A program made the translations under genes and the position numbers. From positions 1-41,932 of the forward strand of contig JAEUPB010000063.1 of the NCBI GenBank assembly GCA_016789955.1: a stretch of 41,932 bases of DNA. The letters run 5' to 3'. Source of the DNA: Rubrivivax sp. (GTDB lineage Bacteria > Pseudomonadota > Gammaproteobacteria > Burkholderiales > Burkholderiaceae_C). The notes under the pieces were generated by a model, which saw only the letters and a program-made list of their open reading frames with translations, had not been told where the DNA came from and did no database searches. Of this stretch, positions 1 to 11,079 are shown piece after piece (the stretch's first letter is position 1; each line of letters begins with the position of its first letter).

Positions 1-1057
1 GCAGGAACCAGGCCGCCGCCACCAGCGTGCTGTTGACCAGGTAGAAGAGCCCCGCCGCCAACGTGCCCGGCGTGCCGAGGCCCACCGCCAGCAGCAGCGT
101 GCCGGCACTGGCCACCACGAGGTAGGCCACCAGCGCACGCAGCCGCCGCGCCGCCAGCACGCCGATCGCCGCCAGCACCAGCGTGCCCAGCGCCAGCAGC
201 GGCAGCAGCGGCGTGGCGATGCCCGCCAGCGCGCCGCCTCCGAAGACCAGCGTCGTCGTGCGCGCGATCGCGTAGACGCCGACCTTGGTCATGATCGCGA
301 ACAGCGCGGCCACCGGCGGCGATGCGGCGGCGTAGGTGTCGGGCAGCCAGAAGTACAGCGGCAGCAGCGCCGCCTTCACCGCGAACACCACCAGCAGCAT
401 CAGCGCGGCGGCCTGCGCCAGCCGCAGGTCCTGCGGCGGCAGCGCGGCGAGCCTGACGGCCAGGTCGGCCATGTTCAGCGTGCCGGTCACGCCGTACAGC
501 AGGCTCACGGCGATCAGGAACAGCGCCGAGCCGGTGAGGTTGAAGGTCACGTAGTGCACGCTGGCCTGCAGCCGCGCGCGGTTGGCGCCGTGCAGAAGCA
601 GCCCGTAGCTGGCGGCCAGCAGCACCTCGAAGAACACGAACAGGTTGAACAGGTCGGCGGTGAGGAAGGCGCCGTTGAGCCCCATGAGCTGGAACTGGAA
701 CAGCGAGTGGAAGTGCGCCCCTCGCGCGTGCTCGCCGGCCATCGCGTAGACCAGCGCACCGGTGGCCACGGCGGCCGTGAGCAGCAGCATCAGCGCCGCG
801 AGCCGGTCGAGCGCCAGCGCGATGCCCCAGGGCGCCTGCCAGTTGCCCAGCAGGTACGGCTGCACCGCGCCGCCATCGGCCTGCCGCACCAGCGCCGCCG
901 CCAGCACCAGCAGCGCCAGCGTGCTGGCCAGCCCGAGGCGCGCCGCCCAGCGCGAGCGCGCTCGCTCCAGCAGCAGGATCAGCGCGCCGGCCACCAGCGG
1001 GCCGACGATGGACAGCACCACGCCGTGGCCGGCGAACAGCCATGGGGCGGCGCTCAT
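1..1057 (-). CDS. mrpD: Na+/H+ antiporter subunit MrpD (partial, C-terminus off the window)
   Basis: This is a polytopic inner-membrane subunit of the Mrp (Pha/Mnh) cation/proton antiporter, homologous to the NuoM/NuoN proton-pumping subunits of complex I. The 352 visible codons contain many hydrophobic segments. They also carry the family hallmarks: an acidic residue in a membrane helix (FFEVLLAASYG), and a lysine helix followed by PLYFWLPDTYAAA. The ATG at 1057-1055 overlaps the mrpC stop by 4 nt (ATGA), so translation is probably coupled. The 3' end and presumably mrpE, mrpF and mrpG lie beyond base 1. Identity is well supported; only the missing C-terminus is uncertain. Confidence 0.92.
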   Translation of the reverse strand, partial: MSAAPWLFAGHGVVLSIVGPLVAGALILLLERARSRWAARLGLASTLALLVLAAALVRQADGGAVQPYLLGNWQAPWGIALALDRLAALMLLLTAAVATGALVYAMAGEHARGAHFHSLFQFQLMGLNGAFLTADLFNLFVFFEVLLAASYGLLLHGANRARLQASVHYVTFNLTGSALFLIAVSLLYGVTGTLNMADLAVRLAALPPQDLRLAQAAALMLLVVFAVKAALLPLYFWLPDTYAAASPPVAALFAIMTKVGVYAIARTTTLVFGGGALAGIATPLLPLLALGTLVLAAIGVLAARRLRALVAYLVVASAGTLLLAVGLGTPGTLAAGLFYLVNSTLVAAAWFL

Positions 1058-1418
1058 CGCGGTCCCTCCCCGATCGAGCCGGCCGCATCGGCGCCGTCGA
1101 CATGGTCGCTGCCGGTCTCGGCGCGCGCGCGCAGCGCGATCGCCAGCAGCACCGCCGTCATCGCGAAGCTGATCACGATGGCCGTCAGAACCAGCGCCTG
1201 CGGCAGCGGGTCGGCGGTGTCGGCCAGCGTCGCGGCGCGGCCGTCGGCGACGATCGGCAGCGCGCCCGCCTTCACGCGGCCCATCGCGAAGATGAACAGG
1301 TTGACGGCGTACGAGACCAGCGTCAGCCCGAGCACGACGTCGAACGTGCGGGCGCGCAGCAGCAGCCAGGTGCCGCAGCCGCCCAGCGTGCCGATGAACA
1401 GGGCCAGCAGCAGCAGCA

Positions 1419-1419
<1 letters not shown>
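1054..1419 (-). CDS. mrpC: Na+/H+ antiporter subunit MrpC (NuoK-like)
   Basis: This 121-residue protein has three hydrophobic segments and matches the MrpC/MnhC family, the NuoK-like subunit of the Mrp antiporter. Recognisable pieces are the N-terminal LFIGTLGGCG and VVLGLTLVSYAVNLFIFAMG, followed by DPLPQALVLTAIVISFA, which is the conserved MrpC/NuoK signature. Its ATG overlaps the mrpAB stop by one base (TGATG) and its stop overlaps the mrpD start, so it sits in a tightly coupled operon. The C-terminal tail after the last helix is hydrophilic and rich in acidic residues. Length is typical of the family. Confidence 0.93.
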
Positions 1420-4255
<2,836 letters not shown>

Positions 4256-4259
<4 letters not shown>

Positions 4260-5338
4260 GACGGCCGAGGCGCCGGCCCGCGCAGCAGCACGACGACCAG
4301 CGTGACCACGGTGAGCGGGATCACGAAGCTCAGCATCGCGGCAGAGTATGCCGGCAGCGCGTCGTGCTGCTGGGCTGCCAGGATCAGGTAGGCCACGTAG
4401 GCCACGTAGTAGGCGACGAAGACGCCGCCTTCCCAGCGCGCGATCTCGCGCCCGCTGACGAACACCGGCAGGCAGGCCAGCGCCACCGCCAGCATCACCC
4501 AGATGTCGAACGACAGCAGCGACGCGGCCATCGTCAGCCCGGCATCACCCGAGACCAGGCTCGACAGGCCCAGGCAGCCGAGGATGTTGAACGTGTTGCT
4601 GCCGACCACGTTGCCGACCGCGATGTCGCGCTCGCCCTTGAACGCCGCGGTGATCGACGCCGCGACCTCGGGCATGCTGGTGCCTGCGGCGACGATGGTC
4701 AGCCCGATGACCAGGTCGCTGACACCCAGCGCCTTGGCGAACGCCACGGAAGCGTCGACCAGCCAGTCCGAGCCGATCACCAGGCAGGCCAGTCCGGCCG
4801 CGATCAGCGCCACCTGCGCGGGCCACTTCGCATCCCACGCCCCGGGCTCGGCGGCGCGGTTCTCCGCGACGTAGTCCGCCTGCGCCGCGGCGGTCTCGCG
4901 CCGCGACTGCACCACCAGGAACACGGTGTAGGCCACCAGCAGCCCCGCCAGCAGCGCGCCGTCGAACAGGCCGAGGCGGCCGTCCAGGCCCAGCACCAGC
5001 AGCAGCAGCGACGCGCCGATCATGATCGGCACCTCCTGGCGGATCAGCTGCACGTTGACGACCAGCGGCACGATCAGCGCGCTGACGCCGAGGATGAACA
5101 GCACGTTGAAGACGTTGCTGCCGACGACGTTGCCGATGGCGATGTCGGTGCGGCCGTCGAGCACCGCGCCGACGCTCACGGCCACCTCGGGCGCGCTGGT
5201 GCCGAAGGCCACCACGGTGAGGCCGACCACGAGCGGCGAGATGCCCAGCGACAACGCCAGCCGGGAGGCGCCGCGGACGAGCAGGTTGGCCCCGACGACC
5301 AGGGCCACCAGGCCCGCGAGGAAGAGCAGCAGGTTCAT
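4256..5338 (-). CDS. yrbG: Calcium/sodium antiporter, CaCA family (YrbG-like)
   Basis: This 360-residue inner-membrane exchanger has two inverted alpha repeats. Repeat 1 carries GTSAPEVAVS followed by GNVVGSNVFN; repeat 2 carries GTSMPEVAAS followed by GNVVGSNTFN. These G(T/S)SxPE and GNxxGSNxFN motifs bind Ca2+/Na+ in the family and are intact. About ten hydrophobic helices are visible. The gene heads the operon and overlaps mrpAB by 4 nt, which links Ca2+/Na+ exchange to Na+/H+ antiport. No clear Shine-Dalgarno precedes the ATG (CGCGCGCCG). A TACATT sequence lies about 12 nt upstream, but I see no matching -35 box. Confidence 0.93.
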
Positions 5339-5423
5339 CGGCGCGCGAATGTAGCGGCTGCGGCCCCTGCCACCGCCCCGCGCGGCGGATGGCTTTGCAC
5401 GCGCGGGGGCTTGCGCGGTGGGT

Positions 5424-5633
5424 TCAGCCGGCCCGCTTCGCGACCACCTTCAGCAGGTCGTCGTACTTGCGCTCGACGCTGGCCACGCGGCCGCCGACCT
5501 CGTCGACATAGGCCTTCGCGTTGACCAGCGAGGCATTGAGGTCCTTCACGAGCGTTTCGTAGCGCTTGTGGAGCGCGTCGTGCTCCTTTCGCAGTTCGGA
5601 GAACTCCTTCGGGGAGACGGTGGGCGAGGCCAT
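5424..5633 (-). CDS. Small coiled-coil protein, function unknown
   Basis: This encodes a 69-residue, charged, Cys-free protein without signal peptide or membrane segment. From about residue 8 to 64 it shows a heptad-like pattern (EFSELRKEHDALHKRYETL), which predicts a helical coiled coil. The ATG at 5633 is preceded by AAAGGA at 8-9 nt spacing, which supports this start over longer upstream frames. It is divergent from the chemoreceptor gene, with 259 bp between the two starts. I do not recognise a family; a structural, scaffold or chaperone-adaptor role would only be a guess. Confidence 0.6.
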   Translation of the reverse strand: MASPTVSPKEFSELRKEHDALHKRYETLVKDLNASLVNAKAYVDEVGGRVASVERKYDDLLKVVAKRAG

Positions 5634-5892
5634 GGCGAGGTCCTTTCGTGACGATGGTGAAGTGGGAAGGAAGCGAGCCGCCAGTGTGGCCGGCGTCCTT
5701 CCGCCTGTCGTCGGCGACGCGTCGGTTCCGGGTCGGAAAGCGATGGGGCCCGCGGGCGCGCGCGGACCGCCCGTGCACCGGAAATGCGCCCCGAAAGCAG
5801 TGCACTTCCACGCACCCGGCGACGGGTCGCGAAGAAATGATTCCGGATGCCGTCGGCCGAACGCCCGACGAACACATCGACCGGAGACCTGC

Positions 5893-5985
5893 ATGCAGTC
5901 CCCCCCGCCCGCCGAGACCTCGATCCGGGCCCCGGCGCACCGGCCCTCCAACCTGGCGGACTTCTTCCGCTACCACGGCTTCTGA
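5893..5985 (+). pseudogene. 5' segment of the chemoreceptor gene, cut off by TGA (or 30-aa leader ORF)
   Basis: An ATG preceded by GGAGA at good spacing opens a 30-codon frame ending ADFFRYHGF and TGA at 5983-5985. This frame is the same as that of the chemoreceptor, which resumes at once with APGVRLFRRLGF. The simplest reading is one gene starting at 5893 in which a tryptophan codon (TGG) has become TGA. From memory, related Burkholderiales receptors often carry a YHG-x-WAPGVRLFR stretch here; I cannot check this. The alternative is a separate short leader peptide. Confidence 0.5.
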
Positions 5986-5994
5986 GCCCCCGGC

Positions 5995-7839
5995 GTGCGC
6001 CTGTTCCGCCGCCTCGGGTTCCGCGCCAAGGCCCTCGTGATCTCCAGCGCCTTCGTGCTGCCCATCGTCGTGCTGGCCTGGAACTACTTCGGCGACAAGG
6101 CGGCGAGCATCGAGTTCTCGGCGAAGGAACAGCTCGGCGTGGACTACGCCCGGAGCCTCTACGCGCTGCTCGACGCCCTGCAGGAGCGGCAGCTGCGGCC
6201 GGGTGGCAGCGGCCAGGCGATCGAAGCGAACCAGAAGGCGCTCGCGGACCTGCAGACATCCGCCGGCGAGTCGCTCGGCAGCGCGACCGCGCACACGGCC
6301 CTGGCGTCGATCGCACCGGCGGCGGCCGCCGGCCAGCCCGGCGCCCTGGCCAAGGCGGTGGCCGCCGCGCTCGACCTGCTCGGGCAGGCCACCGACGGCT
6401 CGAACCTCACGCTCGATCCGGACATCGACACCTACTACCTGATGGACGTGGCGATGTTCCGCGCCGGCCCGATGAGCGATGACCTCGTGCAGCTCGCCGC
6501 GCTGGCGCGCGAGCCCGTGCCGGCGCAGGGCCGCAGCGAGGAGCAGCGGCGCCTGCTCATCGAGAAGCTGGCCGAGCTGAAGGGCCATGCCGCCGCGGTG
6601 AAGGCGGATCTCGCCAAGGCGCGCGCCTACAACGCCGGGATCCGCGTGGGTGACGGCGGCCAGGGCCTGCTGGCCTCGATCGAGCGCGTCGCCGGCGCCG
6701 TCGATGCGCAGCTCGGCAATGTCGTCGATGCCGCCAGCCAGGCGAGACTGCGCGATGCCGGGGCATCCGCCCTGGCGGCGGTGCGCGACCTGCGCACCCA
6801 GGCGATGTCGGAACTGGGGCGCCTGCTCGAGGTGCGCGTCGCATCGCTGCAGCGCGCCCGCAACGCGACGGCTGCGTTGCTCAGCGTGTCGCTGCTGGTG
6901 GTGCTCTACCTCTTCACGTCGTTCCGCAAGGTGCTCGACGGCGGGCTGCGCGAGGTGGCGTTCCACATCAACGCGATGCGCAGCGGCGACCTGACGACCT
7001 CGCCCCGCCCGTGGGGCGTCGACGAGGCGGCCCAGCTGATGTGGACGCTGCTGGACATGCAGGCGAGCCTGCGCACCATCGTGTCGCAGGTACGCACGGC
7101 GTCGGACAACCTGGTGATGGCCAGTGCCGAGATCTCGGCCGGCTCGCACGACCTGTCGTCGCGCACCGAGCGCTCGGCGGCCAACCTGGAGCAGTCGGCC
7201 TCTGCGATGGAGGAGATCGCCGCCACCGTGCAGCAGACGGCGCAGAACGCCCGCGAGGCGTCGGAGCTCGCGCAGCGCAACGCGCACGCCGCTCAGCAGG
7301 GCGGCGAGGTGGTGGGCTCGATGGTCGCCACGATGGACGAGATCCAGCAGTCGTCGCGCCGCATCGCCGAGATCACCGGCGCCATCGACGCCATCGCCTT
7401 CCAGACCAACATCCTGGCGCTCAACGCCGCCGTCGAGGCGGCCCGCGCGGGGGAAGCCGGCCGGGGCTTCGCGGTCGTGGCGGCCGAGGTGCGCCAGCTG
7501 GCCCGGCGCGCCGCCGGTTCTGCGCGCGAGATCAAGCTGCTGGTGAACGACAGCATCGGCCGGGTCGACACCGGCTCGCAGCTCGTGAAGCAGTCGGGCG
7601 ATGCCATCCAGCGCATCGTCCACGAGGCCACGCGCGTGAACGACATGCTCGGCGAGATCGCCCGTGGCGCCACCGAACAGGCCGGCGGCGTGCGCAAGAC
7701 CACCGAGTCGGTGCAGGAGATGGACTCGGTCACCCAGCAGAACGCGGCCCTGGTGGAACAGACCGCCGCCGCAGCCACGTCGCTGGCGGCGCAGGCACGG
7801 GGCCTCGCCGCGCACGTGCAGCAGTTCAAGCTGGCGTGA
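5995..7839 (+). CDS. Methyl-accepting chemotaxis protein (downstream GTG start)
   Basis: This encodes a transmembrane chemoreceptor. From the GTG at 5995 it has 614 residues: TM1 at about 13-35, a periplasmic helical sensor region to about 280, TM2 at about 283-303 (LLSVSLLVVLYLF), a HAMP linker, then a methylation helix and the signalling hairpin tip at about 467-495 (AIAFQTNILALNAAVEAAR, then GEAGRGFAVVA). No CheR-binding NWETF-type tail is present. The GTG has only a weak ribosome site, whereas the in-frame ATG at 5893 has a good one but is separated by a TGA. Expression may therefore be reduced, or the gene may be damaged. It binds CheW/CheA in chemotaxis arrays by family knowledge; the ligand is unknown. 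Confidence 0.88.
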   Translation: MRLFRRLGFRAKALVISSAFVLPIVVLAWNYFGDKAASIEFSAKEQLGVDYARSLYALLDALQERQLRPGGSGQAIEANQKALADLQTSAGESLGSATAHTALASIAPAAAAGQPGALAKAVAAALDLLGQATDGSNLTLDPDIDTYYLMDVAMFRAGPMSDDLVQLAALAREPVPAQGRSEEQRRLLIEKLAELKGHAAAVKADLAKARAYNAGIRVGDGGQGLLASIERVAGAVDAQLGNVVDAASQARLRDAGASALAAVRDLRTQAMSELGRLLEVRVASLQRARNATAALLSVSLLVVLYLFTSFRKVLDGGLREVAFHINAMRSGDLTTSPRPWGVDEAAQLMWTLLDMQASLRTIVSQVRTASDNLVMASAEISAGSHDLSSRTERSAANLEQSASAMEEIAATVQQTAQNAREASELAQRNAHAAQQGGEVVGSMVATMDEIQQSSRRIAEITGAIDAIAFQTNILALNAAVEAARAGEAGRGFAVVAAEVRQLARRAAGSAREIKLLVNDSIGRVDTGSQLVKQSGDAIQRIVHEATRVNDMLGEIARGATEQAGGVRKTTESVQEMDSVTQQNAALVEQTAAAATSLAAQARGLAAHVQQFKLA

Positions 7840-7878
7840 GCGCTCGAGAGATCTTCGCGCGCCCCCTCACTCGGCCGT

Positions 7879-9444
7879 CTACCGCGCCACCGGGCTGCGC
7901 ACCAGGTGGTCGAAGGCCGACAGCGCCGCCTTGGCCCCGTCGCCCGCCGCGATGACGATCTGCTTGTACGGCACCGTCGTCGCGTCCCCGGCGGCGAACA
8001 CGCCGGGCACCGTGGTCGCGCCGCGCGCGTCGACGACGATCTCGCCGTGGCGCGACAGCTCCAGCGTGCCGCGCAGCCACTCGGTGTTGGGCACGAGGCC
8101 GATCTGCACGAACACGCCGGCGAGGGCTTCGAGGTGCTCGATGCCGGTGGCGCGTTCCTTGTAGACCAGCCCGTTCACGCGGCTGCCGTCACCGCGGATC
8201 TCGGTGGTCTGCGCGTTCGTCACGATGCGCACGTTGGGCAGGCTGCGCAGCTTGCTCACGAGCACCGAGTCGGCCTTGAGCTGCTCCGCGTACTCGATCA
8301 GCGTCACGTGCGAGACGATACCGGCGAGGTCGATGGCCGCTTCCACACCCGAGTTGCCGCCGCCGATCACGGCCACCCGCCGGCCCTTGAACAGCGGCCC
8401 GTCGCAGTGCGGGCAGTAGGCCACGCCCTTGTTTCGGTACTCGGCTTCGCCGGGCACGCCGACGCTGCGCCAGCGGGCGCCGGTGGCCAGCACGACGGTG
8501 CGCGCCTGCAGCTCGGCGCCGTTGGCGAGCGTGACCGAGGCCAGCGCCCCGGGCGCAGCCGCCGGTTCCAGCGCCTGCACGCGATGGCCGCCCACGATGT
8601 CCACGCCGTAGCTGCGCGCCTGCGCTTCCAGCGCGGCGGCGAACTTGGGGCCGGTCGTCTCGGCCACCGAGATGTAGTTCTCGATGCCCAGCGTGTCCAG
8701 CGTCTGGCCGCCGAAGCGCTCGGCCACCACGCCGGTGCGGATGCCCTTGCGCGCCGCGTACACGGCTGCCGCGGCACCGGCCGGGCCGCCGCCGACGATC
8801 AGCATGTCGTACGGGGCCTTCTCCGACAGCCGCTGCGCGTCGCGCGCGGCCGCACCGGTGTCGGCCTTCGCGAGGATCTCCTCGATCGTCATGCGGCCCG
8901 AGCCGAACGGCTGCCCGTTAAGAAGGATCGTCGGCACGGCCATGATCTCGCGCGCCGCGATCTCGTCCTGGAACAGCGCGCCGTCGATGGCCACGTGGCG
9001 CACGCGCGGGTTCAGAACGGCCATCGCGTTGAGCGCCTGCACGACGTCGGGGCAGTTGTGGCAGGTGAGGGACATCCAGGTCTCGAAGACGAAGTCGCCC
9101 TCGAGGCCTCGGATCTGCTCGACCACCGCGTCGTCGAGCTTCGGCGCCACGCCGCCGGCCTGCAGCAGCGCCAGCACCAGGGACGTGAACTCGTGGCCCA
9201 TCGGCACGGCGGCGAAGGCCACGTGCGTGCCCGAGCCGGCGCGCGAGATCGTGAAGCTCGGCCGGCGCGCCGCGTCGCCGTCCAGGCGCACGTGCAGCCG
9301 GTCCGACAGGCCGGAGAGATCGGCCAGCAGCTCGCGCAGCTCCTGCGAGGCGGCGCGGTCGTCGAGTGTGGCGACGATCTCCACCGGCCGCGTGATGCGG
9401 CCGAGATGCGTGCGGAGCTGTTGCTGGATCTGGAGGTCGAGCAT
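7879..9444 (-). CDS. ahpF: Alkyl hydroperoxide reductase subunit F
   Basis: This 521-residue flavoprotein uses NAD(P)H to re-reduce AhpC. The N-terminal tandem thioredoxin-fold domain carries its CHNC redox pair ([12 protein letters not shown]). The thioredoxin-reductase-like part carries an FAD-binding [10 protein letters not shown] motif, the active disulfide in [11 protein letters not shown], the NAD-binding [10 protein letters not shown] motif, and a C-terminal FAD segment [10 protein letters not shown]. All redox cysteines of the Salmonella-type enzyme are present and the length is typical. A GGGAG ribosome site lies about 9 nt before the ATG. It lies directly downstream of ahpC, with 105 bp between the genes that include a strong hairpin. 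Confidence 0.97.
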   Translation of the reverse strand: MLDLQIQQQLRTHLGRITRPVEIVATLDDRAASQELRELLADLSGLSDRLHVRLDGDAARRPSFTISRAGSGTHVAFAAVPMGHEFTSLVLALLQAGGVAPKLDDAVVEQIRGLEGDFVFETWMSLTCHNCPDVVQALNAMAVLNPRVRHVAIDGALFQDEIAAREIMAVPTILLNGQPFGSGRMTIEEILAKADTGAAARDAQRLSEKAPYDMLIVGGGPAGAAAAVYAARKGIRTGVVAERFGGQTLDTLGIENYISVAETTGPKFAAALEAQARSYGVDIVGGHRVQALEPAAAPGALASVTLANGAELQARTVVLATGARWRSVGVPGEAEYRNKGVAYCPHCDGPLFKGRRVAVIGGGNSGVEAAIDLAGIVSHVTLIEYAEQLKADSVLVSKLRSLPNVRIVTNAQTTEIRGDGSRVNGLVYKERATGIEHLEALAGVFVQIGLVPNTEWLRGTLELSRHGEIVVDARGATTVPGVFAAGDATTVPYKQIVIAAGDGAKAALSAFDHLVRSPVAR

Positions 9445-9510
9445 GCCAAAGGTCTCCCATCGGGCCGCGGTGAGGCGGCGGCCCGGGTACGGATGTGGGC
9501 GTTCGAGGAG

Positions 9511-9542
9511 CGCGCGGCCCGCACCCGGTGCGGGCCTGCGCG
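9511..9542. other. GC-rich hairpin between ahpC and ahpF
   Basis: GGCCCGCAC (9516-9524) and GTGCGGGCC (9528-9536) form a perfect 9-bp stem with a 3-nt loop. The stem extends by five more G-C pairs if one base (9537) is bulged. No T tract follows on the minus strand, so it is not a classical intrinsic terminator. It may be a partial attenuator or an mRNA-stabilising structure that favours ahpC over ahpF. That role is inference. Confidence 0.5.
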
Positions 9543-9549
9543 CAGGTCG

Positions 9550-10113
9550 TCAGATCTTGCCGACGAGGTCCAGCGACGGGGTCAGCGTCCTGGCGCCTTC
9601 GTTCCACTTCGCCGGGCAGACCTGGCCCGGGTTCTTCGCCACGTACTGCGCGGCCTTGACCTTGCGCAGCAGCTCGCTGGCGTCACGGCCGATGCCGTTG
9701 TCGTGGATCTCGGCGGTCTTGATCACGCCGTCGGGATTGACGAGGAACGTACCGCGCAGCGCCAGGCCCTCTTCCTCGATCATCACGTCGAAGGCGCGCG
9801 TCAGGCGACCGGTGGGGTCGCCGACCAGCGGGTAGCGAACCTTCTTGATCGCATCCGACGTGTCGTGCCAGGCCTTGTGCGCAAAGTGCGTGTCGGTGGA
9901 GACGCCGTAGACCTCGACGCCCAGGTCCTTGAACTGCTCGTACAGGTTGGCCAGGTCTTCCAGCTCGGTGGGGCAGACGAAGGTGAAGTCGGCCGGGTAG
10001 AAGCAGAACACGCTCCACTTGCCGCGGATCGACTGGTCGGTGACCTCGACGAACCTGCCGTTGTGAAAGGCGGTGGCCTTGAAGGGCTGGACGGTGGTGT
10101 TGATCAGGGACAT
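9550..10113 (-). CDS. ahpC: Alkyl hydroperoxide reductase subunit C (typical 2-Cys peroxiredoxin)
   Basis: This 187-residue cytosolic peroxiredoxin reduces H2O2 and organic hydroperoxides. The peroxidatic Cys47 lies in DFTFVCPTE and the resolving Cys166 in VCPAKWNEG. Length and the C-terminal GKI match the AhpC class that works with AhpF, which is the next gene downstream. An ACGGAG-type ribosome site precedes the ATG. The upstream region holds a good sigma-70 promoter with an OxyR-like site beside its -35 box, suggesting peroxide induction. Confidence 0.98.
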   Translation of the reverse strand: MSLINTTVQPFKATAFHNGRFVEVTDQSIRGKWSVFCFYPADFTFVCPTELEDLANLYEQFKDLGVEVYGVSTDTHFAHKAWHDTSDAIKKVRYPLVGDPTGRLTRAFDVMIEEEGLALRGTFLVNPDGVIKTAEIHDNGIGRDASELLRKVKAAQYVAKNPGQVCPAKWNEGARTLTPSLDLVGKI

Positions 10114-10173
10114 GGTGAGACTCCGTGGGGGTTGATCGAAACGTTCGCGGCACGCTGGGCCGGCACGGGTCGA

Positions 10174-10202
10174 ATTCTGGGAGTCACACCGCTATCGATC
10201 AA
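10174..10202 (-). promoter_or_regulatory. Predicted sigma-70 promoter of ahpC
   Basis: On the minus strand TTGATC (10202-10197) and CAGAAT (10179-10174) match four of six bases each of the -35 and -10 consensus, with exactly 17 bp between them. The predicted transcript would start about 55 nt upstream of the ahpC ATG. This stretch is distinctly more AT-rich than its surroundings. Confidence 0.5.
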
Positions 10203-10215
10203 TCAAGATCGATAG
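10192..10215. repeat. Perfect inverted repeat in the ahpC promoter
   Basis: CTATCGATC (10192-10200) and GATCGATAG (10207-10215) are perfect 9-nt inverted arms around a 6-nt AATCAA spacer. The repeat covers the predicted -35 box of ahpC, as expected for an operator. It overlaps the OxyR-like site described separately and could be part of it or bind a second regulator. Confidence 0.55.
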
Positions 10216-10239
10216 ATCTCGGCGATAAGTCGAATCTAT
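10203..10239 (-). promoter_or_regulatory. Candidate OxyR-binding site upstream of ahpC
   Basis: Reading the minus strand from 10239, ATAG-N7-TTAT-N7-ATCT-N7-TTGA follows the OxyR spacing ATAG-N7-CTAT-N7-ATAG-N7-CTAT. The distal half is good (ATAG, TTAT) and the proximal half degenerate. The 37-bp site ends exactly against the predicted -35 box, the usual position for OxyR activation. No oxyR gene is in the window. Confidence 0.45.
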
Positions 10240-10255
10240 GGGACCCCATGTGGCC

Positions 10256-10993
10256 CTACTGGGCCCTGCGCAGCATCCGGTCGAACAGCGCATGCAGCCG
10301 CTCCCAGTGCCGCTCGGCGCCCTCGCGGTGATAGACCGCGCGCTGCGGGAACACGAAGCCGTGCTCGGTGCCGGGGTACCACTCGATGCGGTGCGGCCCC
10401 GGGGCCTGTTCGAGCGACGCCTGCAGACGCGCGACGTGCTCGGGTGGCGCCCAGATGTCGGTCTGCGCGCAGGCCACGTAGGTCTCGCAGCGCAGGGCGG
10501 CGGCCACCGCGGCCGGTGAGTCGGCGTCGTCGGTGGCCATGTTGGCGCCGTGGATGGACGCGATGCAGGCGAGGCGCTCGGGGAAGTCCGCCGCTGCCCA
10601 CACGACGAACGGGCCGCTCATGCAGTAGCCCACCGCGCCGATGCGCCGCGCGTCGGCCGCGGGCATCGCGTCCACCCACGCCAGCATCGCGCGGGTGTCG
10701 CAGCGCGTGGTGGCGCGGTTCAGCGAGCGCATGTGCTCGAACATCACCGCCATCTGCGCCTCGGTGCGCTCCTTGAGGTAGTAGTCGCGGCTGCGGCGGT
10801 AGTACAGGTTGGGCAGCAGCACCACGTAGCTGGCCGAGGCCAGGCGCCGCGCCATGTCGTGCAGCTCCTCGCGCTTGCCGGGGGCGTCCATGTAGAACAG
10901 CACCACCGGGTGCGGGCCGCCTTCTTCGGGATGCACGACGAAGGTGTTCATCGCGCCGTCGGCGGTGGGGATGTCGAGGTGGTGTTCGATCAT
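10256..10993 (-). CDS. Dienelactone hydrolase family protein
   Basis: This is a cytosolic alpha/beta-hydrolase of 245 residues. It shows the dienelactone hydrolase-type catalytic set: Cys124 as nucleophile in GYCMSG, an Asp in ACAQTDIWAP, and a His in PGTEHGFVFP. The N-terminal part (VVLFYMDAPGKREELHDMARRLA) is typical of the family. The start at 10993 gives normal family length; the frame is open further upstream but encodes Arg/Ala-rich shadow sequence. It lies downstream of the AT-rich ahpC control region on the same strand and is divergent from dacB. The substrate cannot be told from sequence, as many members act on lactones or esters other than dienelactone. Confidence 0.88.
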   Translation of the reverse strand: MIEHHLDIPTADGAMNTFVVHPEEGGPHPVVLFYMDAPGKREELHDMARRLASASYVVLLPNLYYRRSRDYYLKERTEAQMAVMFEHMRSLNRATTRCDTRAMLAWVDAMPAADARRIGAVGYCMSGPFVVWAAADFPERLACIASIHGANMATDDADSPAAVAAALRCETYVACAQTDIWAPPEHVARLQASLEQAPGPHRIEWYPGTEHGFVFPQRAVYHREGAERHWERLHALFDRMLRRAQ

Positions 10994-11079
10994 GGCGTGT
11001 CTCCGGGCCCGTGTTCTGCGTGGCGAGGCGCAACGGTAGCGCGAGCCGGCCCCGCGCGGCGCGCCGGCAGAATCGCGCC

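Noticed and set aside
5983-5985. TGA in the chemoreceptor as a selenocysteine or recoding site
   Set aside because: No SECIS-like hairpin is evident directly downstream, and the position fits a tryptophan better than a redox residue.
5335-7815. 826-residue minus-strand open frame opposite the chemoreceptor
   Set aside because: Arg/Gly/His-rich shadow with no domain; the plus strand has an unmistakable receptor signalling domain.
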